A stretch of 64,000 bases of DNA from Vespula vulgaris (GCF_905475345.1 NC_066589.1:1979501-2043500), one strand, 5' to 3'. Shown: positions 26,621 through 39,868, counted from the stretch's first letter. Numbers and translations are program-made. The notes: generated by a model not told the origin, from the sequence alone.

Positions 26621-26923
26621 ATTTCAGTCATGCGGAGAACTTTCCCATTTGATAGTGTCGTAATTAATTCCGTTATTCACCAATATGGAATTACATTCAC
26701 GCGTTTATCGCACGTATATGTGTCAGTTTTGAGAAATTTTCATTTCTTTACACGAAACGAATGATTTTTTCACGAGAAAAAAGAGGAGAAATTTCGAAAA
26801 TATTCCAAGAAATTTCTTAGTTGGATCATTCTTGTTCTTGCATGATTTACTCTTGTATTTACTTACGTGTTTATACGAGAGAACGCGCGTGTCCGTGTAC
26901 GTGTCTGTTTGTATGTATGTATG

Positions 26924-26929
<6 letters not shown>

Positions 26930-26966
<37 letters not shown>
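26930..26966. repeat. (TA)n microsatellite after GTAT repeats
   Basis: GTAT repeats near 26910-26928 run into a TA tract. Confidence 0.95.
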
Positions 26967-26972
<6 letters not shown>

Positions 26973-27470
26973 GTATGTGCATATATGTGTAGAAAATAGC
27001 CAGCAAATTCCAGGACAAAATCGTGTCACGAGAACAACTCGTTGCGGAGGCTCTCGCGAAACACGTTGTGCACCATCGATGACGGAGGAATATTGGGATT
27101 TTCAATTGAACAGTTGGACGTCCTGGAATTCAAGTGCTTCTGATGGCCGAGGAATGAAGTAATCCACGAGGAATGAACGACTCTCTTCGCGTTCGGTACG
27201 CACACGTATCGTACAGAAGCGTGCGATAAATTTTCAAACGCGTTCATCGAGGACGATATTTTTTTTCCTTTTTTCTTTTTTTTTTTCACATTGGAATATT
27301 TAAATCGAGAATCCGTCATCCATTTTCTTTTTTTCATATGTACATCATTTCGTTTGTAATCCATTCTCTTTTATATTTTCAAATGTCATCAGTTCATCGA
27401 TATATTTTTCATCGAGTTTCGAAAAATCTAGTTCGTTCGGAGATCAAAGTATTTTCCTCGTTGGGAACGG

Positions 27471-27471
27471 A

Positions 27472-27514
<43 letters not shown>

Positions 27515-27517
27515 ATA
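27471..27517 (+). repeat. (AAAT)n tetranucleotide repeat
   Basis: About eleven consecutive AAAT units. Confidence 0.95.
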
Positions 27518-27852
27518 TTACAAACGAATGCAGTAGCGTTACATTACACGTTTGTCACACGAAAAATAATCCATCTTGTAATCTGGGATCGTGTTCGATC
27601 GTGTTCGTGCTTTCGTTATGGTGCTATCGATGAACACGAAAATAGCGTTATAGCCTCCCAAGTGGAATCCTTTTTTATATAACGTGTTCGCGCGCGATCT
27701 ATCAACGTCCTTGAATGTATCTAATTTCTCTATGCTCGGACAGCGCGTTTAAAAATTACTTTACATGGGATTAAAACATCTGAATAATCTCGACAAAATC
27801 GTTCGTGAAATTTCTGTAGAATGTTAAATTCTATAAGAGATCTCGTTTGTCG

Positions 27853-27853
<1 letters not shown>

Positions 27854-27912
<59 letters not shown>
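27854..27912. repeat. (CT)n microsatellite
   Basis: A CT run of about 59 bp followed by T-rich pyrimidine sequence to about 27950. Confidence 0.95.
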
Positions 27913-27916
<4 letters not shown>

Positions 27917-28360
27917 CTTTTTTCTATTTCTTTTCTTTTTTCTTTTTCTCGTCTTCACGAGAACGTTCACATGAACTTCGCTCGAGAACTCGACGTTGCA
28001 ACTGCTCGAGTCTACGGAGGCTTCTTTTTCTCCTTTTTACTTCTCGCATCTTCAATTCCACAACCGAGTCGTTTTTCGTATTATTCCAACATCCTTCATT
28101 CCGATTCTCTCTTTCTCTTTTATTTCATTCCATTTCACTGGTTCTCCTTCAATTTTTAGGCGCGACTACAGGGAGTTCTTCTCTATTCTCTTGATATCGT
28201 GAAAATTCTAACGAATGAATAATTTATAAAGTAATAGAGACAACGAATTAATGATCTGTGAATTCTTGTTTTTATAGGAATATTAAATATTGAGCTTTGA
28301 GATCGACAGTATTTTACATTTCATTGATAATATTGTTGGCAAATATTAATTATCAGACTA

Positions 28361-28464
28361 TTTTTAAGCCCCTTATGGTAGGTAATATCCTTGTACATAT
28401 TTGTAACGCGTGTTGGTTACAGAAGGGGTTTAAAAAATGGCAATATTATCGACGCTGTATGTAG
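28361..28464 (+). repeat. Dispersed repeat, copy B
   Basis: The motif order TTTTTAAGCCCCTTATGGTA, GGTAA, CATAT, TGTAAC and ATTATCGACG parallels 7804-7932, with a deletion before the last motif. An 18-bp direct duplication, TTCTTTAGGTATAATATA, follows just downstream (from about 28466 and again about 28502). Confidence 0.5.
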
Positions 28465-29944
28465 TTCTTTAGGTATAATATAGGTATAAATATCTTAGTA
28501 TTTCTTTAGGTATAATATATAATAAATAAATGAATGCAGAAGAAAGCAAAGTATGAAAATAATCAATTTCTGTCTCCGATTAATGTGAAAAATTATTTCC
28601 AAAGCTACATATAAATTAAAGATAGGAAATGTCAAATTAATATTCCACATCAGTTTCTGTATATATGATTTTATGTCAATTAATAAATTTTATTAATTTA
28701 ATTTTTCTCCTAAAGTCCAATATTTATAATTCCAATCGTTTAAATTGCGATAATTAAAAGATCTTATATCATTGAATTCATTTGTACGAAATAAATTTCG
28801 TCTAATTATGAGAAACTTTTTTCGGGAAAATGAAAACATGTTGTACGCCTAATCGCTACTTAATTCCCTCGTTGCATTCACACAGAACGTCACTACGTTT
28901 CCTTTTCATCAACGAACGAGATCTCATCTTCTCCCTTTGGATATTAGACGGGTTTCCATCTAATTGCGCTTGTAATTAAGATAATTATCGCGATTTCATT
29001 AGAGATCCACGAGACGAATCGAAGTCACAGAGTTGCATGTTGCAAGAGGTTATCCATCGTTATCGTGTAAATTGAGAGCACTTATGGTGTTACGTTAATT
29101 ACTCAATTTTCCACGACGGACAAGGGATTACTCGAAAATCAAGGAGTATGTTTAACGACAAGCACCAGAACCGATGAACTTAGCATTTCTCACGTGCGAC
29201 ATAATGCAACTTACATAAACTAAATTAAATCAATAACCGTAACAATTGTTATTGTCGTCAGTAGGTCGTTAACCGTGAAAATTTAAACTTTTTTTTTTAA
29301 TATTTAAATATTTATTCGTTATTAAAAAGAAATTTGTCATATAATTTAAACATGTATGTATTCATTGTGAACAAATTTGTTCCAATTTAAGTCACATTTT
29401 CTCAGTAGAAATTCGATGTAACAACAAATATTTATCGCGAGATATTATTATATATTTTCATAATATATTTCGTTTATTATGAAAATGAAGAAAAATCGAA
29501 AGACAAAAGAAAAAAAAGGGAAGAAAAGATAAAAAGGAAATAAAAGTAGGGAAAGAACGAGAGAGAAAGGAAGGGACAAGGACTTAAAGTTCGAAGCCGA
29601 TAACGACGCTCAGGTCGAACATCACATTGAATTACGACTTCGCCAAGTCGAAAGTTCGAGGCTTCACTTTCCACAGAGCAGCATCCGAGCGAAGACGCTG
29701 AGAATTTTACCACATCGAACTCGTGCTCGTGACCAACTCGAAGCGACAACGCGATTCTTACGAGCGAGTAAGCAAGAAAGGTGCGATTATGTCCTTTTAA
29801 TTATTCATGCCGTACTTAAACATTTTCTAACACGAATAATTATAGACCAGACTGCCTTCGAAAATCTTGAAATATTTTAATCGATTAAATGAATTTAATA
29901 TTGTGTTCTTCATTATGTTTTTACATCGAATTTCTTTTTTGTAA

Positions 29945-30225
29945 TCACAAAATATTAATATTATAAATATTTATGAGCTTCATCGTTTCTTCGACGTATA
30001 GATCGTAGTTAATTAAATGAATTTAAGATGATTTTTTTTCATCGTAACATTTTTTTTTTTGAACTCGCAAAATGTTTTTAATATTATAAATATAGATGAG
30101 CTTTATCGCGTGTGATAATTAATATATTTTAGATCGAATATTAATGAAAATATCTTAATTGTTTTTCAAATCATAATATGCTATAATATTAAAAAAGTTG
30201 ATGAGCTATATCGTGTGATTCAATT
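29945..30225 (+). repeat. Decayed tandem triplication (~105-123 bp period)
   Basis: Three diverged copies share a core of the form CAAAATattAATATTATAAATATxxATGAGCTTxATCG. The ATGAGCT anchors are at 29973, 30096 and 30201. The second and third copies also share CGTGTGAT just after the core. The spacings differ by indels. It is noncoding. Confidence 0.65.
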
Positions 30226-30885
30226 GTTAACAAACAAAACAAAATTTATTACAATCCAAAGAAATTATGTACGATACTGTAAGACCGTAGTACGTAACAT
30301 CGATTTTCGATTCGAACTTGTACGACTTTTTTTCCCTTTTTTTCTCTTTTTTTTTTTTTTATGAACGAAATCCTCTCCAGAAAGAAAGAGAAAACGAGAG
30401 AAAAAGGGGAGTGGAAAAAGAGAAGAAACAACGTATCGGTGAATAATGGCGAAAGTTGTATCCGCGTGGAAACCTCGTGTCTGAGAAAAACTTTCCATGC
30501 ACTTTTCGTGTACGAAAAATTGTGGAGAATTTTTTCTTGAAATTTTAACAGACGAGAGAGGGAGAGAGATAGAGAGAGAGAGATTGAGATCGATGATATA
30601 TCTGATGATCGATTTATTTGTTAAAAAAAAAAAGTAAAAAAAAAAAAAGAAGAAACCAAGAGAACGAAGGGGAAAAAAAGAAAAAGAAATTGGAAGGAAA
30701 GCCGAAGAAATTCGTAAATCGTGAAATTTCAAGTATTGACGTCGTACGATATCACTGGCTCACCGCTCGTATATTCTCACATATAACTCGAATATCTATA
30801 CTGTGGAAAAGAGCTGCCGGAAATATGATCTGGATATGTATTTTCCGGATATATAACGCATCTGTATATGTACGGGACAGAGAAC

Positions 30886-30961
30886 GAAAGAGAAGGAGAA
30901 AGAGAAAGAGAAAGAGAAAGAGAAAGAAAAAGAGAAAGAGAAAGAGAAAGAGAAAGAGAGA
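30886..30961 (+). repeat. (AGAAAG)n hexanucleotide repeat
   Basis: A purine-only tandem of AGAAAG units with one GAAAAAG variant. Confidence 0.9.
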
Positions 30962-31999
30962 TGATGGGACGAGAGCATGAGAGGAACTCGACTTATAATA
31001 TTCGAAGATGAAACGCGAATACGATAAGATTTCTCTCACGACGTTCAATTCTTTTCTATCTCTTCCTTTCGTTTTTCGAATAAGACAGTGGAAAGTAAAT
31101 ATAATAAAACCGGTTTAAAATAATAATGATTGTTTGAACGAACGAAAGAAAAGAAAAAAAAAAAAAAGAAAAAGAAAAGATGGCGACGATAATAGTAGAT
31201 AAAATTGAGATGTTGAGTGTGTACAATGCACTACTTATCTTTTGATTTATTATATTTTACTTTTACCTTGGATTTCGTATTTCACATTTTTAACTCGATG
31301 AAATTGCGCTAATATAGAAAAAGAAGAAGAAGCAGAAGAAAAAGAAGAAGAAACGATAGAAAGAAAAGAAGAAGAAAAAAAGACAACTGTATACGGATAC
31401 TTAATTAGACAAGGACGTCGTGTAGTCTTCTTAATTAAATTACGTTGATGCTGTTTCGGCGTGACCCGCTACGAGATTTCTCGTTACAATCGCGATCTTT
31501 ATTAAAACGACGAAGCGCTTTCACGATGGCATCGTCGTCGACGACGATAATAACGTTGTCGTTTCGTTGCATTTGATACCATGCACGTAACGACGATAAG
31601 GAGCCAATCGGTGATATTCACACCCTAATTTCGACTCCTACCAATATATATATATATATTTTTTTACCACCCTCCTTTCTCTACCCTTTTCTTTCTCTTT
31701 CTCTTTTCTTTTCTTTCTCTTTCCCGTGCTAAAACGAAGAGCTCGGAATGTGGATATAAATACACGCGTAATGCTCTCGAAATTGCATCGTTTAATTAGA
31801 ACGATATGCCGAGAGCAAGCTATACAAGAGGAATCAAACGTCTATCGACGTTTTTAATCGATTCATTTTCGATTTATTCTTCGGTATTCGTTCCAACGTT
31901 AAATCGATTTTTTCTTCTTCTTTTTCTTTTTTTGTCTCTCTCTCTCTCTTTCTTTTTTTCCTTTTTCTTTTTATTTCCACCCGCTCGTATTTTAAATAG

Positions 32000-32470
32000 G
32001 ATTAACGATCGACGTAAATTCGATGATATAATAACATACGTTCGAATCATACACTGGTAGATACACTTATATTTTTTTTGTCTTATTTCATTTTTCTCGA
32101 CATTTGTTAACTATAAATTATACTCAGTAAAGTATGATTATGCTAACATTAATTATAATATAAATCTGATAATATAAATCTGATATCATATTGAGTAGGA
32201 AATCGAACGACATAAATTCGATGATATAACTTTGAAATTATAGATTCATATGTAGACTTTCTTTTTTCTCTCTTTTATTCCATATTTTCGACACTTGTCC
32301 GGTATAAATTATAGTTACTGTAGTACAGTCATGCTATTATCAATTGGGATAATAATAAGCCTGACATTATATCGTTTCGAAACATGACAAAATAAATTGG
32401 ATCATAGACGGTGAAATAGTTATCATTGAATTGTCTCTTTTTTTTTCCTTTTTAATATTGTCGACGCTGC
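32000..32470 (+). repeat. Decayed tandem duplication (~180-200 bp period)
   Basis: The anchor GACGTAAATTCGATGATATAA at 32011 recurs as GACATAAATTCGATGATATAA at 32209 and more loosely near 32386. Between anchors the order of sub-motifs is kept: a T-rich tract, TCGACAxTTGT, TATAAATTATA, then a TATGATTATGCTAxxAT-like segment. It is an old local duplication with no coding potential. Confidence 0.6.
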
Positions 32471-32804
32471 GATGTTTTATCCGGATAAGAATGAAATATT
32501 TTATAGATCGTTAAAAAGAGAAGAAACAAAAAAAAACCCCCCGAAAAAAAAGTTGAACGAACGTCAATCTTCGCGTGAAGCTTCATTCCATCGACGTATG
32601 AGACTTTCGGAAAAGTGCATTAACCTCGCGAGCGTGAAAATCGTTCATTAAAATCAGACGTCGATTTTCGATCGATCAAAAGTATGACATTAAAATTCCG
32701 CGTGGATTCTATAAAAGTGAAAGAACCCTCACGGCCGTGAGGCATCCCCGTAACCCAATTTAACGGTGAACACAAAAGAGTATTCGACGATATCGAGCTG
32801 TGAG

Positions 32805-32951
32805 ATGCGACCTACTTACGAAGCGAGCAACCTCTTCTCTCTTACCTTTTTCCTTGTCCTTTACTCGAACACCCTACGAGTCTTCCTCGCCGCCTTAAAA
32901 TTCGTTTGCTCTAACGCTAATACCTTACCAAGAGATTTTCTCGAGCTTTGA
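32805..32951 (+). other. Small ORF, 48 aa, hydrophobic, with TATA box upstream
   Basis: ATG 32805 opens MRPTYEASNLFSLTFFLVLY, then SNTLRVFLAALKFVCSNANT and LPRDFLEL. The peptide has two hydrophobic stretches and a basic residue between them. TATAAAAG lies at 32710-32717 and a perfect 16-bp palindrome at 32727-32742. No family is recognised. The hydrophobicity could simply follow from T-rich DNA. Confidence 0.2.
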
Positions 32952-33841
32952 TCATCGTTGCTTCGTTTAATACCTCAAATTTTTTTATAACACGCAAAAT
33001 AATTCAACCGACGAGACAATCCGATGTTTAATAAAATTTTCTTGTAAACGTTTTATTTATATATAATGAATCGCTCCAAATCCGAAAACAAAAAATTAAT
33101 GAAAAATAAAAAATCTATACATTAATATATTCAATTACACATGTAGTATACTCACGTGTATGGACGCACGTTAATACGTTACCCACATGTTCTTTTACAT
33201 TCGTATTCTAGCTTTTATTTGTCGTAAATAAAAGGATTTATTTCCTTATTTAATTACCAGAAAATAAAAATAAATGGAAATGGATTAAAAGAGAAAGGAA
33301 GAAAAGAAAAGAAAAATAAAGGACGAAAGAGAAACAAAGATATTAAATAAAATGTAAAGTTAAAGTTAAATCGAATGAAACATGAAATGTTTAATTATCA
33401 ATTTCGATTGGAAATAAATCCAAGCGTAAAAAAAAGAAACATGTCCCGTCTATCTAGGAAAAATATACTTATGTATGTATAAATATATATATGTGTGTGT
33501 GTATGCATATTAAATGTTCCCGTTCAATGTTGATAGAATTACAAAATAATTCGAAGCGTACTGTAAAACGATGACGAGAGGAGTGGTGGAGTGGTGGAAT
33601 GGAAGAGTGGTGGGGTGGAGAGATGGAGGGGTAAAGGGGCGGCGGCGAAGGGAAACGGGGGTCGGAAAACTCGCGTCTGACCTTTCGCGCTATCGCCTGT
33701 ATTTTTCAGCGACATTTCCATTCCCGTTCTAGAACGATACTCGTTCGTAGCTCTGTCGCGGATCGAGCGAGTATGAAAGAGAAAAAGAGAGGAGACAATT
33801 CGGCAGCGAAACTCAATTTACGAGAAATCGTAAATCCCGAG

Positions 33842-33905
33842 GGAAGGAGGGAAAGAGAAAGAGAGATAGAGATATAGAAAATGAGAGAGAAAGGGAGAGA
33901 GAGAC

Positions 33906-33938
<33 letters not shown>

Positions 33939-34168
33939 ACAAGAGGAAAGGAAAAACAAATAGGCAAAAAGAGAAAATGAGTGAGAGAAAAAAAGACAGG
34001 CAGGCAGGCAGACAGACAGACAGAGTGAGTGAGAAAAAGGGAGACAGGACGGACAAAGATAGAAAAAGAAAGACTAATAAAAAGAAAGAGAGACAATGAG
34101 AAAGAGACAGAAAGACGGACGAGCTGAGACAGATAGATGTAAAGAGACAGAGACAAAGAGAAGAAAGG

Positions 34169-34211
<43 letters not shown>

Positions 34212-34218
34212 GAGAGAG
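33842..34218 (+). repeat. Purine-rich cluster with (CAGA)n, (CAGG)n and (GA)n
   Basis: It includes CAGA units at 33909-33938, CAGG and CAGA units at about 33997-34023 and a GA tract at 34172-34218, within a 370-bp stretch almost free of T on the plus strand. Confidence 0.85.
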
Positions 34219-36762
34219 AAAAGGGTGGTTAAGGGTGGATAAATCGACGCTACACTGTCCATCGTTGCGACGAGGGAGCCTTTCGGAAGTCCATTACGAA
34301 GTTTACGTCGGGTTCCCATCATTCTGTCCGAATTTAACGACTGGTAACTTCTTCCGGCACATCTATTGTCAACAAGCGCGTATGAAATACGGATGACACC
34401 GGCATATGGACAACCTTAGGTACAGTAGAGAAAGCGACGTGTTATGGAATTTATTGCTTCCTGAAAATCGCGTTTAAGCTAAACTGAGAAGGCACCTCTC
34501 CACCCCTTCTCTCTCTTTCTCTCTCTCTCTCTCTTCGCAACCGTATTCATATCCTATCGTATAATGTCGTATCGCTAATGTCGTCTAACGGCGAATATTA
34601 TTACGCGGAAAGTTCTAAATAGTTAGTGAGATAATACTATTACGATGATGGAAGAAAACGAGTCGCTTCACGATCAGATGATTCGGGTTTCGTTTTTTCC
34701 TTCTCCTTTTTCTTTCTTTCTTTCTTCTTTTTTTGTTTTCTTTTTTCTCACAAATTAACAGCGTTTAAATCCGAACAGTGAATTTAACGATTACGAAATA
34801 CTCATGTACCTCTTTCTCTTTCTCTTCATTTATGTAAGTACTTTGTTAAAATTAAAGCAAACTTGAGTTATAATCGTATTGAAAAATATTTCGAATTAAT
34901 TACGAATTAATATCGGCTTAATTGGAAATGAAACATTTTTATAGGTTTCGTTGGTTTATCAACGATTAATCAAGAGGAAGGAAGGGAAGTTTAAATGTAT
35001 AATTTGTATTTAATCGAGTATCGATTATTATAATAATATCAATAATCGTATCGATTTTGTTACCGCGTAGAGAGATCGAGAATGCTGAGGATTTAACAAA
35101 ATATACTGCTTCCGATACGTTTGTATTCGTGATATTCGTAGCGCCGATAATAATTTATCTGTTATCGCTCGGAAATGATTTCGCTGATTTTGCTAATGAA
35201 ATCATAAATGATTGCATGTATACATAACATAGATATAATCGTGATACATTGTAATGCTAAACTACTTTGAAGCATCTTCTATCAACAATCGGCCTTCTCG
35301 GTACGGTCGGCTTGATTTCTGCGTGACTGAGTACTTCCACTTGGTCGCATTCAAAGGGGGTGGTAAATGGGGGGCGGGGGGGTGGTAATTCCGGGGTTCT
35401 CTATCTTATCGTGCATTAGGCTCGCGCGCGTGGGATCGTCCGGATAGTTGGAATCTATCTATCGTGATATCGTATATGGGTCGTCGCAAAAAAGAAATAA
35501 GAAGCTATGAGATTTTATGATTCTAAGAAAAGGATAAGATTTGTTCGAATAGTTAAATGAAAGAAAAATGGGAGTGAAGAGAGAGAAAGAGAAATGAACG
35601 AATGATAGATTTGTTTACTCCGAGCAAGATATGATATAAAAATTATCGAGAATAAAGATCATAGATGATATAATACACAACTTTAATTAAACTATAAATA
35701 GAGATATAACTTTATATAATACTCTATTACATTTTCAGGTAATAAGAAAAACTATCTATAAAAAGAGAAGAGAAAAAAAGGAAAACAGAATTTCCATGAG
35801 TCGAGTGATACATACGAAATGAGTTCGGAAATAGAGTTGCAAGTTAAATATAAATTTCTAAGTAAATAAGTTCAAATATTAGTTATGAAATTTAAAAAGA
35901 TGAAATAAATCGATGAAAATAGAAGAGCGAGAGTACAGAAGGAGATATATGTATGGTCGAGTCCCTTTTATTCGAGAATAATTGAATATCAGACGGCAAA
36001 TGGGAGTGGGAGAGAGAGAGGGAGAGAGAGAAAGAAAGAGAGGGAGAAGAGAGAGATGAGAGAGATGGAAATGGTTTTCTTTTGTAGAAATCTCACCATC
36101 CAGCGGTGTCAGTCGATATTCGGCCGATTGGAGGAAGGTTAGACTATAGAACGAGGACCTGTAATACGAAGGGAAATCAATCCTTTGCCGGATGGTACGG
36201 CTCATGGAAAATTAAATATCCGTCACTCTGGGACCGATTGTTCGTATCTTACTGCATCCTACCATCTTAGTTTTCTCTGCCCCGTGAGAGAACTTTTCGT
36301 AGCTTCTCGAAAGAAAGAATGAAAGAAAGATAGACATATAGATAGATAGACCGAGGTAGAGGTAGAGAAAGGGAGAGAGAGAGAGAGAGAGGAAGGGAGA
36401 AAGGGATAAGCTTAGATATCCTTACTTCCCTTTTCTACTACCTTCGTTCGTCGTCGTCTTGAAAATTTATATATCGATCTCTCGGCATGTGAGACACGAG
36501 AAGATCGAGAATTCTATGAATCATAAATTTTACGCATTTCCCTTCTAACGATTTCATGGTGGTTGGACGTTTTACAAGATAAAGGAAGAACACTGCTGTT
36601 CTTGTCTTTCGTATATACATACGTAAGTATGTACTGTTCAAGCATACACGAAAAAACATGAGATTCTCTACAAGTTTTATGTGTTACACGATGAAATATA
36701 TATATATATATATATTATATTTATAAAATTATATATATTACGATGAAATATATATATATTAT

Positions 36763-37184
36763 ATGTCCTATCTAAATTGAACAGTCTAAAATATCCCCAT
36801 CGCTTTTGATAATATGATATAATAAATTTCAAAAAAAAGAATAATAAAAAAGAAATTATCCGATTCGAAGAAATATCATAAAGAAAAGATTGCTTTTTAA
36901 ATTTTAGAATCGAACTTTTTAAAAAATTTATATGGGTTTTCTTCTTTTTCTCTTGTTATTACATTATTTTAATTTATAAAATAAGAAATATGATCGACCT
37001 ATTTAAAAGAAATCATCGATGATAATGAAATGTTGAGACAAAATGATTGAAAAAAAAAAAGATTTCGTATGTAAATGAAAACGTTATTGTTTTATAAACG
37101 AAATGATATCTTATTCTGAAATTCGTTCGTATCATTACATGCAACGGAGATATTTAAGATGCTTAAGTTCGGTAGGACATCCTG
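36763..37184. mobile_element. Second, more decayed copy of the same TIR family
   Basis: The left end reads ATGTCCTATCTAAATTGAAC and the right end, reverse-complemented, reads AGGATGTCCTACCGAACTT. Both resemble the ends of the 21.4-22.0 kb element (GTGTCCCATCTAA). The subterminal GAGATATTTAAG at about 37147 matches GAGATATTTAAAA at about 21929. It is shorter, at about 420 bp, with no coding capacity. Confidence 0.5.
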
Positions 37185-37982
37185 TATATAGGTGTAACAT
37201 CCATCGTGGTTCATCAAAAATTAATTGGATTTCTCCACTGATCTCCGTGGAGAAGTGTCAGACGTTTCGTGTATTTACCGTGTAAGAGGATATACTTGTT
37301 AAATTTGTTATTTATTCGACGTACCGAAACTTAGTTAATCGTATCGTTAAACTGTGATTAAAATCACAACGAAATAATGATGATTAGTTATGATTCATTC
37401 TCTAGATAATGTAGATGTAAAAAATGTTTATTTAAAAAAATGATGCGTCGACCATCATGTCGTATAAAGGCAAGATCAAATAAATATCTTCTTTTTTTTT
37501 TATTATAACAACACAGTAATGTTAATCGTAATAATTCATAGCAGAGATTAAATTTCAATGATAATTACGAAAATATATTCAAAAGTATTTATACATCTCT
37601 CGTTTTCCTCTTGACATCTATTATCATCTGTAAATATTAAAAAGTATGATAGTTTGATGGGACACATGCGTATTGTGTATCAAATAAAACTACTTTCGTT
37701 CATCTTCGACCATCATCCGGAAGTACAGTGGCTATTGACAAAATGCGGTCGATTGCCTTTTTGTAAGTCGGGACACTGATAGATGAAGAAGCTTTTTTAT
37801 AGATCAGGCAATAAATCATCGGACCTCCAATCGACGAATTCACCAAGCTTGGTAATAACATGACGAGTAAATTTTTATGCCTATGCCCGTGCAAAATATA
37901 ATATTTAAAGGGATGAGAAGGAGATATCTTTTACAATAATTTCTATCAATTTCGAATAATATCGAAGAGAGATACATCTTTA

Positions 37983-37985
<3 letters not shown>

Positions 37986-38026
<41 letters not shown>
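37986..38026. repeat. (TA)n microsatellite
   Basis: An uninterrupted TA run of about 41 bp. Confidence 0.95.
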
Positions 38027-38031
<5 letters not shown>

Positions 38032-39378
38032 TAATAATATGTAATATAAATATTTATATGTATATAACATTTATTTAAAATATCTTTCGTTTTTGCATTT
38101 TGAAGAATTCTTTTAGATTTTCTTTTTCTTTTCCTATTTCTTCCTTCTCTTTCTCTTTTCTTTCTCTTTCTTTTTATCGTGCGGAACGGATATAAACTCG
38201 AAAGGACATTACAGTACACGTGGTTGAACTTGTATATAACTATATACTAATCGATAACACAACTACACGCTTGTTTCAGCTAAACTGGACAAGTTGGAAA
38301 ATTCTGATTGTGTAAATGAGAGAAAAAAAGAAGAGAGAGAGAGAAAGAAAATGCTTTGCGTTGAGGTTGCGAACAATTACTATTCAAATACTTGGAAACC
38401 GAGGAATCGTGAAACCGTGCAAAATTGATGAACGATGAAAAGAATAATCGTGGAATACTGAATTCTCGTTGAAAACGAGAATCGCTTTTTCGTTTGTTTC
38501 TACCTTTCGCTTAAAGAAAATATTTTCCCATTTGTTTACTAAAACAATAGCGTTTATATACACGTTCCCTTATATGCATATCTATACATACATATATATG
38601 CGTAACGGGTTTATGGGAATACCTTAATTTTTGGCTTTAATTTTGAAGATAATATAGAATAACTTACGGACAGTTTCTCAATGCACTTGTATTACTCGTG
38701 TATTCGTATGTAAATTATGCTAATCGCGTAAATTACAATATGCAACCGAATCAAGGAATATCAACGATTAAAACGAAATTAATTTCTATTAAATGGAATA
38801 AATTACTATTCCTTTTTTTCTTTTCTTTCTTTCTTTTCTTTTTTTTTTTTGACGTCCAACAGAGTCGTTATTATTTTGCATAATTTTTTCTTGTTTTTTT
38901 TAAACACGGCGAAGCTGTAAAAAAATTTCGATACGATTGATCTCTTCGTTAAAAAATTCCTCTTGGCTTTTTTGTTCATCGAGTAATAATGAATATCTTT
39001 TCGATTGTGAGTAATAGTAATTGAAAATTCCGAAGTGTGATATAAATATGAATGAGTTTTAATCGATTTTACGACGGTTTTAGAAAATAGAATATCAAGA
39101 AAGTTAGACAAGCAGAGAGTAAGAGAAAGAGAAAGAAAAAGAGAGATGTAATATCTGAATATAATTAAAATGCATTGTGTTCTCGTCATTCTCGTAACAA
39201 CTCCAACATTAAAAGGATTTTTCTTTCTAAGATTAGCACAAGAATATTATTTCTTTCTTTATAACCGTTGAAAAGATAAAATCTGACGATACAAAAGAAT
39301 CTTTGTGGTTGGTATTTATTATTATTGTTTTGTAACACGGTTGACTATCATTGCTCTTAATGAACTCTATGTTCAAAA

Positions 39379-39457
39379 GAAGAACAAGAAGAAGAAGAAG
39401 AAGAAGAAGAAGAAGAAGAAGAAGAAGAAGAAGAGGAAGAGGAAGAAGAAGAAGAAG
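39379..39457 (+). repeat. (GAA)n trinucleotide repeat
   Basis: About two dozen GAA units with two GGA changes. It reads as poly-Ser on the minus strand, which is an artefact. Confidence 0.95.
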
Positions 39458-39788
39458 TTAAAGAAGTAAAAGAGAAGGAAGAGAGAAAAATAAGGAGAAA
39501 GAAAAAAGGAGAAAGAAGAATGAGGAAAAAAAACAAAGGAAGAGGAAAGAAGTAAAACAAAGAAGACGTAACTGGCAAACTAAGAAAAAATTTAATATAT
39601 TATCCCAGAGCTATTTGTCGTGGGTATGGCTTATGCAGCCATTTATACAGGACAGGTTTATCGTTGTTTACGTCATCAAGCCCTTAAGGCAGAGCTGTAC
39701 GCGGAGCTTATTCGAAGCTTAACGAGTAACCCTCCTCCCTTTGCATCCCTTTCTTCTGAATCGCTATATTCTCGTTCTCTCTGTGCTG

Positions 39789-39817
39789 AGAAAGAGAGAG
39801 AGAGAGAGAAAGAGAGA

Positions 39818-39868
<51 letters not shown>

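Larger units (their letters stand above)
22000..29900. other. Noncoding AT-rich region
   Basis: No recognised gene. GC-richer islands sit near 24460-24720 (nested inverted repeats) and 26420-26680 (small ORF). The rest is microsatellites and AT-rich DNA. Confidence 0.7.
30230..36760. other. Noncoding AT-rich region
   Basis: No recognised gene. It includes purine clusters, a CpG-rich stretch at about 31440-31620, the TATA/palindrome locus near 32.7 kb and a G-rich stretch at about 35350-35400 with runs of up to seven G. Confidence 0.7.
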
